Shown here in pieces: positions 31,589 through 43,638 of a stretch of 64,000 bases of DNA. The DNA is from Boswellia sacra (taxonomy: Eukaryota > Streptophyta > Magnoliopsida > Sapindales > Burseraceae). Numbering within the stretch: the stretch's first letter is position 1; every line of letters begins with the position of its first letter. The stretch is from contig SNVD02008926.1 in the NCBI GenBank assembly GCA_013180625.2, forward strand, positions 1 to 64,000, in the 5' to 3' direction. The position numbers and the translations under genes are program-made. The notes under the pieces were generated by a model. That model saw only the letters and a list, made by a program, of their open reading frames with translations. It ran no database searches and was not told the origin of the DNA.

Positions 31589-32883
31589 TGTTTCTTTAAA
31601 GTCATTCCTAGGAGGAGGAGCATATGCATGATCATGAAAATTTTGTCATGTTTGAAAAGGGACTTGTAAGATTGTGCATGATTATCATTTTTCAAACTAA
31701 GATTTGGATGATTTCTCCAAACAGGATTGTAGGTTTGTGAGTATGGATTGTGATTTGGCCTTTTGAAAGTGTTCAAGGCATTGGCTTGCTCATGGAGACA
31801 TTCCCTAAAGGCAGGCAAAGTTGGGCAATCATCAGTAGAATGGTCATTGTCATCACAAATGTTACAGACATTTTCTTGAATAGAATTTAATTGACCACTC
31901 TTTTTCATTTCTAAAGCCTCGACTTTTCTAGCTAGGGATGCATATTTGGCTTGAAGGTCATGGTCTTCCCTAAGGTTGTAAATACCTCTATTGGATGTCG
32001 AGGTTGGGGTCTTGCTTGGTACCTCATAGGTGCTAGCAGTGTCCCAATTTTGTGCCTTTTCTGCCAAGGAATCTAGGAAGTCAAGTGCTTCCTCAAGGTC
32101 TTTTTCTTTAAATTCTCCATTACACATTAATTCTACAAGTTGCCTAAGTTGAGGTGTTAACCCTTCATAGAAGTGTGCAACTATTCTCCAAGCTTCAAAA
32201 CCATGGTGAGGACAGGTATTAAGTAGTTCCTTATACCTATCCCAACATTGGTAAAGGGTTTCCCCTTGTTTTTGAGAGAAATCAGAAATTTGTCTTTTAA
32301 GAGAATTTGTTCCATGGGTAGGAAAAATTTTTTTAAAAAATTGTTGTTTCATCTCATCCCATGAACTGATGGAATTCGACCTCAAATTTTGTAGCCATGT
32401 TCTAGCTTTATCTTTTAAAGAAAAATGAAAAAGCTTTAATCTAATGGTGTTTATGCTACAATTTGGGTCAGTGTAGGAGCTACATACCTCTTCAAAGATT
32501 TTTAAGTGTGAATATGGGTTCTCCATGTCAAGGCCATGAAAAGTGGGTAGAAGTCAAACAAAACTTGGTTTGAAATTGAAATGGATTGAATCTGGAGGAG
32601 AAACTACACAAGATGGTGCACTAGTCCTTACCGGATTCATGTAGTCTCTGAGGGTTCTTCGTTGGTTTTGATCATTTTGTTGTGAACGGTTGTCCCCTTC
32701 ATCTGTGAATATTTCCTCATGATTGTCGGCCATGTTTTCTAAGGAAGATGATGTTTTTCTAACAAGTCTACCACTAGATGTTCGTGACCAAATTTTCATG
32801 CAAGAAAGAGAGAAGAAAAGAGAAGAAAAGATGAACACACAAAAAAATAAAAAATTTAGATCTAAGATGAGAAAAGAGAACAC
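31531..32883 (-). pseudogene. Athila-like gag
   Basis: The N-terminal stretch 32883-32557 (RTLRDYMNPVRTSAPSCVV) ends at a TGA, where LLPTFHGLD continues in the same frame; it is probably a CGA-to-TGA change. The main domain 32526-31531 is the retrotransposon Gag capsid type: ENPYSHLKIFEEVC, FHFSLKDKARTWL, ETLYQCWDRYKELL. The knuckle CNICDDNDHSTDDC (C-x2-C-x4-H-x4-C) follows. The last ~40 codons are out of frame after the indel near 31640, which should join gag to pol. Confidence 0.85.
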
Positions 32884-32911
32884 TTACAATTTTGCACGCC
32901 AATTTTTACCT

Positions 32912-32929
32912 TCCCCGACAACGACGCCA
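32912..32929 (-). other. Primer-binding site, tRNA-Asp type
   Basis: On the + strand TCCCCGACAACGACGCCA, which is the 3' end of tRNA-Asp with two G-to-A changes, 6 bases from the LTR. tRNA-Asp priming is usual for Athila elements. Confidence 0.75.
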
Positions 32930-32935
32930 AAAACT

Positions 32936-34312
32936 TGAGACATCCAAAAAAAGATTGTCTCCCAAGTATAGGAGTGTCGAAGTAATAAACCCGATGGGAC
33001 CGGGGTCGATCCACGAGGAAGGAGATTTTAGCGCTACAAATTATAAGCTGAGCAAATATGATATGGATGATCCAAAGAGATGACAAGATAATATCAACAA
33101 GTATGAGTAAAGAACAAGTTCTTAAATAATAAATTAGAATAACACAAGAGAAATTAACACAATAATAATGAAAGCTAAGGTTAGGGGATCCGTCCTTGAT
33201 ATTTCAAATAAGGATAAATAACCTGTTTTAGTTATATGAATTATATTTGTTTCGTTAACAATATTTATACCACTACTTGTAAATGAGTTCAAGCATCCAA
33301 TGTGCCAATCTCCATATGTCTACAACAAATCAAGGTTCCTAACTAGATTCATGTCGGTAAGGAAGAACCATACGACATCTATAAAGGATCCAAGCATTTG
33401 ATGTGCCAAGGATTGTCTACAATGGATCAAGGCCTCCACTTTACGAGTGGTGTCAAGATTGATTAAGAAAATAAATATAAATCATATAAAGTAAACAACA
33501 CAAGATTATGATTATTAAGCACATATCAAAGGGTTAGAAAATCCTTACTCTCATATCAAGGGTTTCACCCTTTCACCTTAGCAAGAGAGAAATTAGAAAG
33601 ACATTATAAGAGAAAGAAAACTAATTACAAGAAAAAGGAAATTCATTAATAACACACAAGAGAGAATAACAAGAGATACACAATACAAGATCCCAGCTAA
33701 GGCCAAGATGACCTAATAGGTCACAAGGCACCTCTATTTATAGATACATTCAGGGGCAAACTTGTCAAATTATAAAGGAATAATTGTCAAATATTAGATG
33801 CACGAACTTTGATAATTCGGGTGATTAGGTGAACCGACTTTGACCACCGATTTTGACATTGAATTTTTAAGAATTTTAATCACATGTCTTCATGAAAGTC
33901 ATAGATATTTCTCTCAGCTTTCTAGAACATCTTTATTCATACGATTTGGATACGCATTCTAAGAGATATGGTCAAAATACTGAGGCATAGTCAGGCTAGG
34001 CTGAAACTGCAGATGGGTTCACTTCAAGCCCATTTTTTGTCCACTAAGAGCCCGGATTTGATGATGCTTCTGAAATACAATCTTGTAGATAATTTAATCA
34101 TCTTTCAAAACATCAAGATTTGCACCATTCTGATCTATAAATAGAGAGTTATGCCCATTTTACCAAACCTGTAACAAAACCAAAATTAAGAGGAAGTTAA
34201 TTCCAAAGATGCAAGGACTACAAGTACGCTTAAGTTGAGGAATTTAATGATACTATTAATGCAATATGATGAACTAAGCTCTTATTAAACATACATATTT
34301 AAGTGTTCATCG
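32936..34312 (-). repeat. Athila-like 5' LTR
   Basis: 1377 bp. Element-sense start CGATGAAC (TG changed to CG at 34312) and end GGATGTCTCA. It is shorter than the 1527-1529-bp LTRs at 4225 and 13894 because of internal indels. The TATA box is on the - strand at 33733-33742. Confidence 0.9.
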
Positions 34313-34317
34313 ATTTT

Positions 34318-34330
34318 CAATCATGACAAT
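34318..34330 (-). repeat. B1 5' LTR, short middle segment
   Basis: CAATCATGACAAT continues the LTR after the Athila-like insertion and stops where another LTR B is inserted. Consensus here in other copies is CAATCAAAGCAATTATA. Confidence 0.65.
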
Positions 34331-35397
34331 TATGAACGAGGCTTTCGTCCCGCGAGAGCATTTGCGACCACTACACTGTGTCAAAGATTCTTTCAAGACT
34401 TGAGGGAACAAAAATGGGCCATGGGCATGTCTGGAGAATAGAGTCGTCACCTAATTATTAAATTGGGAATGAATGGGGGTAATCTGGTCCCTTACTTCTG
34501 GACCTAAACTACCCTCATCCCCTCAGACGGGTTTGGCAAGTTAGGTATGAGTCTTTCGACCTGCCAAGATCAAAATCCGACCTCCATTAGGAAATTCCAA
34601 GTAAGAACATCTCACGTCGTTACTTAGTCCACCGAGTGTTGTCCGTTTTATGCACACATTTCATATTCATCTTTAGTAGATATGTAAGGTGATTATTCAA
34701 TCAAAGTAGTTATAAACATCCATAGAAAGAGGGCAGAGAATGGATTACATTTCCTTTCAAATATAGGGGAAAAGGAAGAAGATTACGTTATTTGTTCTTC
34801 AACAATAAAATAATTCTACTTCAAATAGAAATATTCCATACATTCATTTGTAATAAATTACATATCCAAATATAAAGAATCAATTTGGAACTTAATAAAT
34901 AGTGAATTCATCACCACCATATGTGAGTCTATTCAATACTTATCAAATCTCTACAAGTATATTCACACATTTATTCATTTGAATATTCATTCTAAGTAAT
35001 GGTCACTCACCATCAATATGAGTCCACCACTGCTTCATAGCATCATACAATTACACTTGTTAATATAATACATTCAAAAGAAGCAAATAAAATTCAATAC
35101 ATGGCCATAATCTAGTATATGGCATTCTAGCCTAGATTTGATAAATTCTATCATGGTAATTCTACCTATTGCAATTCCAGCATTATTCAGATTAATTCAT
35201 GGCATTTCTAGCCTAATCATGGTTATCTTAGCATAGTCTAGCTTAAATATAACATTCATGGCATATCCTAGCCTAATTAAGCAATCATCATCAAACAAGT
35301 CATTCAAGGGCAAAATGGTAATTCTTACCTATTCTATGCTATTTCCTAGCATTCATCAAAGCAAATATAAGTATTCCTTAGCATGATTATAATCATG

Positions 35398-37360
35398 TGC
35401 TCTGTGAATGGGGCTTTCATCCGGCCAGAGTGTTTGCAATCATGACACTGTGTCAAAGCCTCTTTCGAGACTTAAAGGAACACAAATGAGTCATGGGCAC
35501 GTCTAGAGAATTGAGTCACCACCCAATTATTCAATTGGGAATAAATGGGGGCAATCTGATCCCTTACTTCAGAACCTAAATTACCCTTATCCCTCTAGAG
35601 ACAGGTTCAGGAAGTTAGGTATGAGTTTTTTGACTCGCCTGGATCAAAATCCGGCCTCCACTGGGAAATACCAAATAAGAACATCTTATGCCATTGCTTA
35701 GTCCACTTAATATTGTCCATTTTATGCACACACACTTCGCATTCATCTTTACTAGACATGTGAGGTGATTATTCAATCAAAGCAGTTATAAACATCCATA
35801 GAAAGAGGAAGGAGAATGGATTACATTCCTTTCAAACATGGGAAAAGGGAAGAGGATTACATCACTTTTATTCTTCAATAACATAAATTCTAAAATGTAC
35901 ATTCATCCGTAACATAAGTTTCATTATCAAATACAAATGGTCTATTCAAGACCCAATAGATGATGAATTCTTCACCACCATATGTGAGTCTATTCAACGT
36001 CTATTGAACCTCTATTTATACATTAAGTCATTCATTCCTAGTGATGGTCCCTCACCATCAATGTGAGTCTACCACCACTTCAAGGCATCACACAATTACA
36101 CTTCTATAATACAAACAATCATACATTATAAATCATACAAAGCCAAATTTAAAATCATGGCATTCTAGCCTGCATTTGATAAATTCTATCATGGTAATTC
36201 TACCTATTGCTACTCTAGCATTATTCATATTAATTTGATGGCATTTCTAGCCTAGACATGGCATATTATAGCCTTAGCATGGCAATCCAAGCCTAATCAT
36301 GGTTTATTCTAGCCCAACTCAAGCAATCAACATCAAACAAGTCATTTAAGGACAAAATGGTAATTCTTACTTATTCTATGCTATTTCCTATCATTCATCA
36401 AAGCAAATAAATTCTCTTAGCATGATTCTAATCATGTACTCCTAAACATATTTCTAAGCGCTCGCGAAGAAATTAAACTCCTAAGCATGATTCTATTAAA
36501 GAAGGGATAGCGAACTTACCGAGGACACGCTTATCCATCCCAAAAAACAAATAAGGGTTAGACCCTAAACATGCTCCTAAACATAAAATTAACCCTAAAC
36601 ATGCTTATTCTAAGCAAGGAAAATAAATGAGAAGATAGGAGGGAGGAGAGAATTCTGTTCTCAAGATATACCCTTTTTGGGTTTACAGCAATAGAACGCC
36701 TACAAATTTTAAACCAAAAAATACTCCTTGAGTTCTCAAGTATGTCTTTAAGAGGAAGAGGAGAGAATTCTTCAAAATTTAGTGTGCCTTGGAATGTGAG
36801 AAGGGGGGCTTTATATAGATGAGGGTTAAATTCTAAAAAGGAAACAAATTATGAAAAAGGAAGGATTTAAAAGAAATTTTCCAAAATTACACAAGGAACG
36901 ATCGGGTGGCTATCTCCAAATAGTTGGGTGGTTGTCTGATAGTCGACTGACTATCACTCAATAGTCGAGCAGTTGTTTTGGATAGCCAAGAGGCTATTTG
37001 ATAGCCGACCAGCTATTATCTCTTCGACCCTTCCTATTTTGCCATCTTTTGGTGTAGTCCCTTCAGACCTTTGCTCATTCGATTGCACATTACTTCTCGA
37101 ATTCAACTTCGATCTATGATCCATAACTTTTTATGAAAATTAGACATTCGTAGATTCACAATGGTATATGACACAACATCAGATTCTTCTTGGATTAATT
37201 TCTATGAATTTTTGAAGTCATATGTCAATTTTCAAGACCTTTCACCAATTCTTTCTCACCCTTCTCTTCTTGGCCTCCAAGGGCATTTTGGTCATTTTCT
37301 TGGCTTAAAATTCATCTTCATTCCTTTATTAGGCCTTAAAAATTTAGTGTGTACATGCTT
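35398..37360 (-). mobile_element. Family B solo LTR nested in an LTR B, TSD TGCTC/TGCTT
   Basis: Complete 1953-bp LTR at 35403-37355 (TGTGAATGGGGC...GTGTACA). The flanking 5-mers TGCTC (35398-35402) and TGCTT (37356-37360) differ at one base. On the - strand: TATA box TATATAAAG at about 36809-36817, with the motif cluster upstream at 36899-37017, containing GATAGTCGACTGACTATC, a near-palindrome. Confidence 0.85.
36809..37017 (-). promoter_or_regulatory. LTR B promoter: TATA box and ATAGTCG motif cluster
   Basis: On the - strand the cluster (37017-36899) precedes TATATAAAG (36817-36809). At least eight related motifs occur: GGTGGCTATC, AATAGTTGGG, GATAGTCGACTG, ACTATCACTC, AATAGTCGAGC, GATAGCCAAG, GATAGCCGACC and AGCTATTATC. 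Confidence 0.6.
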
Positions 37361-38254
37361 TTAAGCATTCGTAAAGAAAATAAACTCCTAAGCAAGATTC
37401 TAATAAAGAAGAGATAGCGGACTTACCTTGACACGTTTATCCACATCGTAAAACAAACAAGGGTTAAAACAATTCATAATAATCATAGCATGCTTCTAAG
37501 CATAAAAGTAAATCCTAACATGCTGATTCTAAGCATAAATAAACCTAAATATGCTTAATTCTAAACAAGAAAAATAAAAAAGAATGATAAGAGGGAGGAG
37601 AGAAATCTACTCTCAAGACGTACCCTTTTTGGGTTTAACGCAAGAGAACGCCTAAAAACTTTACACAGGAAAGGACTTCTTGAATTCTCGAGCATGTTTT
37701 CAAGAGAACGAAGAGAGAATTATTCAAAATTCAATGTGTCCTGAAAAGTGAGCCAAAGGGGGGTTTATATTGGTGAGCAAAAAATCAAATATGAAATGTC
37801 CTTAATGAAAATCTTTGAAAATACATGACTAACAGCTGGGCAGCTATTAGTAAACCGTCAGGCGACTGTCAAACAGTCGGTCAACTATCACTCAATAGCC
37901 GATCGGCTATTCTCCCCGCAACCCTTCCTATTTTAGGACCTTATAGTGTAGTCCCTTCTGACCTTCATCTGTTTGATCGTGTATAACTTTTCAAGTTTAA
38001 CTTTAATTTACAATCTATAAACTTTTATAAAAACTTGACATCCGTAGCTTCACAACGGTATATGAATCATAATTAGATTCCTCTTAGATTAATTTTTGTG
38101 AATTTTCAAAGTCACATGTCAGTTTTCGAGACCTTTCATCAATTCTGTCTCATCTTTCCTTTCTTGGCTTTCAAGGGCATTTTGGTCATTTCTGTTGCTT
38201 GATGTTCATCTTCGTTTCAACATTAAGCCTAAAAAATCCAATGTCTATAACAAT

Positions 38255-39846
38255 TGTATAGTCATACAAAGAAAGGGGGAGAAGAATAGAGTTACATTTC
38301 CTTTCAAACATGGGGATTAAGGGATAGGATTACATTGCTATTCAACAAATAAAACAAATTTACTTTTAAACACTTCAAAAGTTCATTCATTCATTCATAT
38401 GAATCATAGCATATTCATGCAAATCATATCTTCAATATAATCAATCAATGCGAGATTCGATATATAAGGAATTCCTCACCACCATATGTGAGTGTATTCC
38501 ATGTTTATCAAACCTCTACATGCATATTCATATATGCAATTATCATTCCTAGTGATGGTGGACGCACATAGTGATGGTCCCTCCATCTATGTGAGTCCAC
38601 CATCACTTTATGGCATCAATCTGATCATAGTATATTCATGGTGTATTCAAACATTCATAATAATTGATCCATTAAAATCCAAACAAAGCCATAATCTAAA
38701 ATCATGGCACTTCGAACTAAATTTGATAATTCTATCGTGGCATTCTAGTCTATTGCAATTTGAGCATTTGATTACAATTCCAAATATGGCAATTCTAGCC
38801 TATCATGGCATTTCTAACCTAAGTTAATCGATCACAACAAAACATGGCTATCTCAGCCCAACTCAAACATTCAAGGGTAAACATGGTAATTCTTACCTAT
38901 TCTATGTTATTTCCTAGCATACTTCAAAAATCAATTATAAGTCTTCCTAGCATCATTCTAATCATGTGCTATTAAGCAAGATTCTAAACATGTGCTCCTA
39001 AGCATGATTCTAAACATTTGCAAAGAAAATAAACTCCTAAAACATGTTTCTAATAAAAGAGGGAAAGATGACTTACCTTGACACGCATTTCCACCTTGCA
39101 AAACAAATAAGGGTTAAAACAATTCATAATAGCCCTAAACATGCTCCTAAGCATTAAAATAAACTCTAAACATGCTTATTCTAAGCATAAATAAACCTAA
39201 ACATGCTTAATTCTAAGCAAGAAAGAATAAAAGGAAATAAAGAGGGAGAAGAGAGGACTACTCTCAAGACATACCCTTTCGGGGTTTAAAGCAATAGAAC
39301 GCCTAGAAAAATATGGAACTGGAAAAGACTCCTTGAATTCTCAAGTGTGTCTTCAAGAGGGAGAAGAGATGATTTTGATGTGTGTTGAAAACTAAAGATG
39401 AGAGGGGTTTATATAGTTAAGGATTTAAGTTGAAAAAGGAAGTCAAAAATAAAAATAGGAAGGTTTGTGGCAAAATTTGCCAAAATTATATGGAGAATAG
39501 CCAGCCGGCTGTGTCAGTGGTGTTCCACCAAACCCCTTATTTTGCATTGTTTCAATGTAGTCCTACCTCGTCCTTCAACTATTCGATCATGCGTAACTTT
39601 TTGAGTTCAATCCTGATTTGTAATACGTAAAATTATGTGAAAACTAGACATCCGTAGCTTTGTAACAGTATATGATTCCTCATCATATTCCTCTGAATTA
39701 ATTTTTGTGATTTTTCAAAGTCATTGTTAGTTTTTAATAATTTTGATCAGTTTTTCCTTAAATCCCTTCTTTTTTCTTCTAAGGACATATTTGTCATTTC
39801 TTTTGCTCATCATTCATCATCAAGCCTCAAAATTAAAGTGTCTATA
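38255..39846 (-). repeat. B1 5' LTR, outer segment
   Basis: Continues the LTR from TTGTATAGTCATAC to GTGTCTATA (39846; element-sense start TATAGACACTTTAATTTTGAGG). A short version of the motif cluster is at 39493-39521 and a TATA-like TTATATAG at about 39410. Confidence 0.8.
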
Positions 39847-40172
39847 GTAGGCATAAAACAAACTACTTAGGTAGACTGTATAACAACTTAAGCTATTTGT
39901 ATTTGGTATACCCAAGTGAAGGCCGGATTTTTTTTCGGGCGAGGCGAATGGCTCATACCTAACTTCCTAAACCCATCTCTAAAGGAATGAGGGTAGTTTA
40001 GGTTCTAAAGCGAGGGATCGGATTGCCGCATTCATTCCCAATTAAATAATTAGGTGGCGACTTCATTTCTCCAAACGTGCACAAGGCTCCTTTGTGTTCC
40101 TTTAAGTCTTGAAAGAGGCTTTGATATAGTGTCATGTTTGCAAATGCTCTGGTAGGACGAAAGCCCTGTTCA
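39847..40172 (+). repeat. Family B LTR, 3' end, + orientation (B4)
   Basis: It matches the last ~330 bp of the + LTR at 50258-52166 (CATAAAACAAAC, GGTGGCGACTTCATTTCTCC, GACGAAAGCCCTGTTCATA). Its left part should lie beyond the left end of B1, which inserted into it. Its right end abuts PMD sequence. Confidence 0.75.
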
Positions 40173-40667
40173 TACCAGGCCAGACTGTTGATGAGGTTGC
40201 ATGGCCTTCTATTGGCATCTATCATGGCTCTGTTAGTTATGCTGATAGCTTTTCCACCTGTCATGAGAAGGGATCGAGAATTTCCTCCTCTAGTACAGAC
40301 ACCTTTGCCTTTTTTGCTACTACTATTAAGCAAACATGTTTGACTCCAGTTCCTCTGGCCATACTAGCCAGTCATGTGATTGACCTCCAAGCCTTCCCTA
40401 GCAATGTAGTATACACGTGGGATGCCAACAAGCAGATTAACAGCCATGTGATCTTTGAGGATCTGAGCATGATTGTTCCTTTTGTTCCTCATGATACCAC
40501 TCTAGTAAATCCTTCGACTCTGTCTTCCTTAGATTTCTTATTAGTTTTTCAAATTCTATTAGTCATAAAAAATGTAATGCAATGCAGTATAGGTACCACA
40601 ATCCTCCATGGAGCATGTGTTTTGAATGCAGTTTGCTTCTTATGGATACCTCCTGCAAATATCTTAT
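40173..40667 (+). pseudogene. PMD gene 3' fragment (B5)
   Basis: It aligns with 10640-11330, 45275-45760 and 57795-58260: GCCAGACTGTTGATGAGGTT, GCATCTATCATGG, CCAGTCATGTGATTGACCTC, CCTTCCCTAGCAATGTAG and the donor-site region CACTCTAGTAAATC. It is cut on the left by an LTR B (+) and on the right by the B2 LTR at 40668. It lacks the plastid insert present in copy 1 (its GGGATCGAGAATTTCCTCC runs straight on), so it shows the undisturbed sequence. Confidence 0.75.
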
Positions 40668-42310
40668 TGTGAATGGGGCTTTCATCCCATCAGAGCATTT
40701 ACGACCATGACACTGTGTTAAAGCCTCTTTCGAGACTTAAGGGAATACAAACGAGCTATGGGCATGTCTAGACAATGGAGTCGCCACCTATTTATTCAAT
40801 TGGGAATGAATGGGGCAGTCCGATCTCTTGTTTCAAGACCTAAACTCCCTCATCCCTTCAGAAATGGGTTTGGGAAGTTATATGTTACGAATTTTACAAG
40901 ACGGTTGCTACGAGTCGAAAGACCCATTTGCTTTACTTGCATCTAAATCTGGCCTTCACTAGGGTATACCAAATAAGAATAGTTTAAGTTGTTATGCGGT
41001 CTGCCTAAGTAGTTTGTTTTAAGCACATATTTTTTATTTTATCTTCTTTAATACATGTAAGGTATATTCAACCAATAACAATTGTATTTAGACAAAGAAA
41101 GAGAGAGGAGAATATAATTACTTTCCTTTTCAAACATGGGGGATAGGGGAAAAGACTACATTGCTCTTTAACAAGTAAATTCTACTTCTAGAGCACTTCA
41201 AATATCCAATCATTCATTCATATAAATCGTATATTCAAATATCAAATATAAACAATCAATTCAAAACTCGATAAAAAAAGAATTCCTCACCATCATATGT
41301 ATGTCTATTAAATGTTTATTAAACCTCTATATGCATATTCATACGTTCAATTATCATTATAAGCAATGGTTGGTTACCATCAATGTAAGTTCACCATCAC
41401 TTCATGGCGTCATTCTTATCATATTTATAAACATGGTAGATTCATACATTCATTCATATCAATAAATCAAAATTCTAATTAAGGCCATAAACTAAAATCA
41501 TGGCACTTCGACCTAGATTTGATAATTCTATCATGACATTCTAGCCTAAACATGGCAATTCTAGCCTATTGCAATTATAGCATTCGATTATAATTCTAAA
41601 TTTGGCAAATCTAGCCTATCATGGCATTTCTAGCCTAAGTCAATCAGTCATAACAAAACATTGCTATTCTAGCCCAATTCAATCAATCAATATCAATTAT
41701 GGCTATTTTAGCCCAATTTAAGTAGTTAAGGGTAAGCATGGTAATTCTTACCTATTTTATGCTATTTCCTAGTAGGCTTCAAAGCAATTGTAAGCCTTCC
41801 TGGCATGATTCTAATCATGAGCTCCTAGATGTGACTTTAAGAATTCACATAGAAAATAAACTCCTAGCATGATTCTAAACAAAGAAAGGAAATCAGACTT
41901 ACCTTGGCACGCTTATCAATCTCATAAAACAAATAACGGTTAGAACAATTCATAATAACCCTAAACATACCTCTATTCATAAGGCCCACAAATTCGTATT
42001 TTTTCAATGCAATCCTCTTTCACACTTCATCAGTTTGATCGCACATAAATCATTAAGTTTAACTTAGATTTGTGATTCGTAAAATTCTATAAAAACTAGA
42101 CATTCGTATCTTCACAATGGTATATGACTCATTATTAGATTCCTCCTAGATTAATTTTTGTTATTTTTCAAACTCATGTGTCAGTTTTCAAAACTTTTGA
42201 TCAGTTTGTTCTTGTCTTTCTTCCTTTTACTTCTAAGGGCATTTCGATCATTTTTATTGCTCGACATTCATCTTTACTTTATTATTAAGAGTCAAAAATT
42301 AAGTGCCTCA
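40668..42310 (-). repeat. B2 3' LTR
   Basis: TGTGAATGGGGC...GCCTCA, canonical TG...CA ends on the - strand, followed by a purine tract. The promoter cluster region is deleted near 41960-41990, so this LTR is shorter than others. It was inserted into the B5 PMD fragment; CTTAT (40663-40667) would be the target duplication, but its partner is not seen. Confidence 0.8.
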
Positions 42311-42330
42311 AACTTACCCCCTCCTTTGGA
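42311..42330 (-). other. Polypurine tract of B2
   Basis: - strand CCAAAGGAGGGGGTAAG directly before the 3' LTR. The equivalent in B3 is 54516-54534 (CAAAGTAGGGGTAAGC). This fixes element orientation as - strand. Confidence 0.75.
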
Positions 42331-42439
42331 GAAGATTGCGAGACAAAAATTGATAAAGCATTCTTGCTTCATCTTTACTCTTCTCACTTTGGCATCCTTG
42401 CCTTTATATGCCTTCTATCAGATTTCTCATCATCAGCTT

Positions 42440-42930
42440 TTCTCTTCAATTCCTGTAAAAGAGGTATGCCCACTCAAGGTCTAATGTGCCCATTCTAGGG
42501 CTAGTGTGCCTAGTTAAGGATTGATATACCCAGTCAAGGGCTATATGTCCATTAAAGGGCTAAAGTGCATCCTTCTGATGCGTAAAATGCACTATTCTAG
42601 TGTCGACAAATGCATTGTTCTAATGCATGGAATGCATCCTTATGATGCTAAGATGAAACACTCTTTAGTGCACCTACTTCCTAGGGTGTTAGCACTCTTT
42701 AGTGCACCTATTCTAAGGGCTTTAACCACTCTAAGTCAACCTACTTCTTAGTTTAAACACTCCTCGGTGTGCCTCTTCTTAGGGCTTGTGCCTATTCTAA
42801 GGGCTTAAAACACTCTTAGGTGCACCTACTTCCTAGGGTTTTCAACACTCTTTGGTGCACCTCTTCTTAGGGCTTGTGCCTATTCTAAGGACTTAAAACA
42901 CTATTAAGTGCACATACTTCTTCGGGCTTC
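42440..42930 (+). repeat. 20-bp and ~88-bp tandem repeats, B2
   Basis: First a decayed series of GTGCCCATTCTAGGGCTA-like 20-mers, then units of about 88 bp holding CACTCTTAGGTGCACCTACTT, CACTCTTTGGTGCACC and CTTAGGGCTTGTGCCTATTC. The B3 equivalent is at 54670-55270. Confidence 0.75.
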
Positions 42931-43507
42931 TTCTAGTGCACGCCAACTAGGGAAAACATCTATCATGCATTACTTCATGGTCTTTAGACCTTTTCATTCT
43001 TCATGCCTTCGGCTGAGTATGCTTTATTCTTCTTTGATTTATTCATTGTATTTGTTGGGTTTGATGGCCTTTTTTCGAGAAATCTTGCTTTATTTCTTAT
43101 TTGTTCTAGCTCACTTGGGAAAAGTTATTGATTCATTTCTTTGTGCCTTCGTCAAAGGTTTCTTTGTTCTTAGATTTCTTAAAATTTTACATTCGTAGGA
43201 CCTTTACTCGGGGAGTTCATATCATGTTGTTGATTTGCTAATTCACTGGGGATCTTTCCATTATCCTTGCAAATTGTTGCAAAATATCAAACATCTCTTG
43301 ATGATCAACTCATTTTACCTTGTTTGACGTCTTCTTCAACAAGCTGCTTTCTAGTTTCTAGACGAATTCTTACATGTGATTTCGGTCAAAGATTCTATTC
43401 ATCAAAGTTACTCATCTTTTCTTGTGAGTTGCTAAGCTATTGCCACGGTTGGGTGCTTGGCACCGGTACGTTCGAAAATTCTTTTGGTGTCTTAAGGTCG
43501 ATATAGA
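42931..43507 (+). other. Spacer between tandem repeats and PMD promoter, B2
   Basis: AT-rich with no convincing ORF, aligning with 55271-55905 in B3 (CATCTATCATGCATTRCTTCATGG; TTGTGAGTTGCTAAGCTATT). Only this last phrase remains in B1. Confidence 0.45.
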
Positions 43508-43612
43508 CTTTTTCTTCTCTTTTCTTTTTTTTCTCTTCTCTCTTCTTTTCTCTTTTTTCTTGGTTTTTTTCTCTCTCTTCTTTTATTCTTTTATTCTTCT
43601 TTTTTTGGCCTT
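43508..43612 (+). repeat. Pyrimidine-rich tract upstream of PMD copy 2
   Basis: Near-pure T/C sequence with TTCTTTT themes, same position as in copies 1 and 3. Confidence 0.8.
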
Positions 43613-43638
43613 TTACCATTATGTCCCCTATTAAAAGG

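Larger units (their letters stand above)
21033..34317 (-). mobile_element. Athila-like Ty3/gypsy element, nearly complete, TSD ATTTT
   Basis: The element occupies 21038-34312, flanked by the 5-bp duplication ATTTT (21033-21037 and 34313-34317). On the - strand: 5' LTR 34312-32936, tRNA-Asp primer site, gag 32883-31531, protease-RT 31588-29198, RNase H 29185-28925, integrase 28924-28599 and 23234-22133 (split by a copia insertion), truncated post-integrase ORF, truncated 3' LTR 21731-21038. Without the copia insert it is about 7.9 kb. A deletion removed the region where the left element carries its LOG copy, so whether this copy ever had it cannot be told. Confidence 0.9.
34326..38254 (-). mobile_element. 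Family B solo LTR with TA...TA ends, TSD ACAAT
   Basis: LTR at 34331-35402 plus 37356-38249 (about 1.97 kb when the inner LTR is removed). It starts TATGAACGAGGC and ends GTCTATA, with the duplication ACAAT at 34326-34330 and 38250-38254. Host sequence on both sides is the B1 5' LTR. The ends are TA...TA rather than TG...CA. The promoter motif cluster is at 37830-37910. Confidence 0.75.
7433..39846 (-). mobile_element. B1: Tat-like Ty3/gypsy element with antisense PMD and DUF7745 cargo
   Basis: Read on the - strand: 5' LTR (38255-39846, 34318-34330, 20671-21037, split by later insertions), leader, gag (19790-18437), protease (about 17800-17037), RT (16790-15780), integrase C-terminus (15780-13700, split by a solo LTR A), then on the opposite strand DUF7745-like and PMD pseudogenes, and a truncated 3' LTR (8655-7433). 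The 5' LTR pieces add to about 1972 bp, the full length for this family, which supports the reconstruction. Its 5' end joins the middle of another family B LTR at 39847, so B1 inserted there. The left end is outside the window. Confidence 0.75.

Noticed and set aside
32912..32929. tRNA-Asp gene
   Set aside because: Only 18 bases match, at the expected primer-binding position; no cloverleaf around it.
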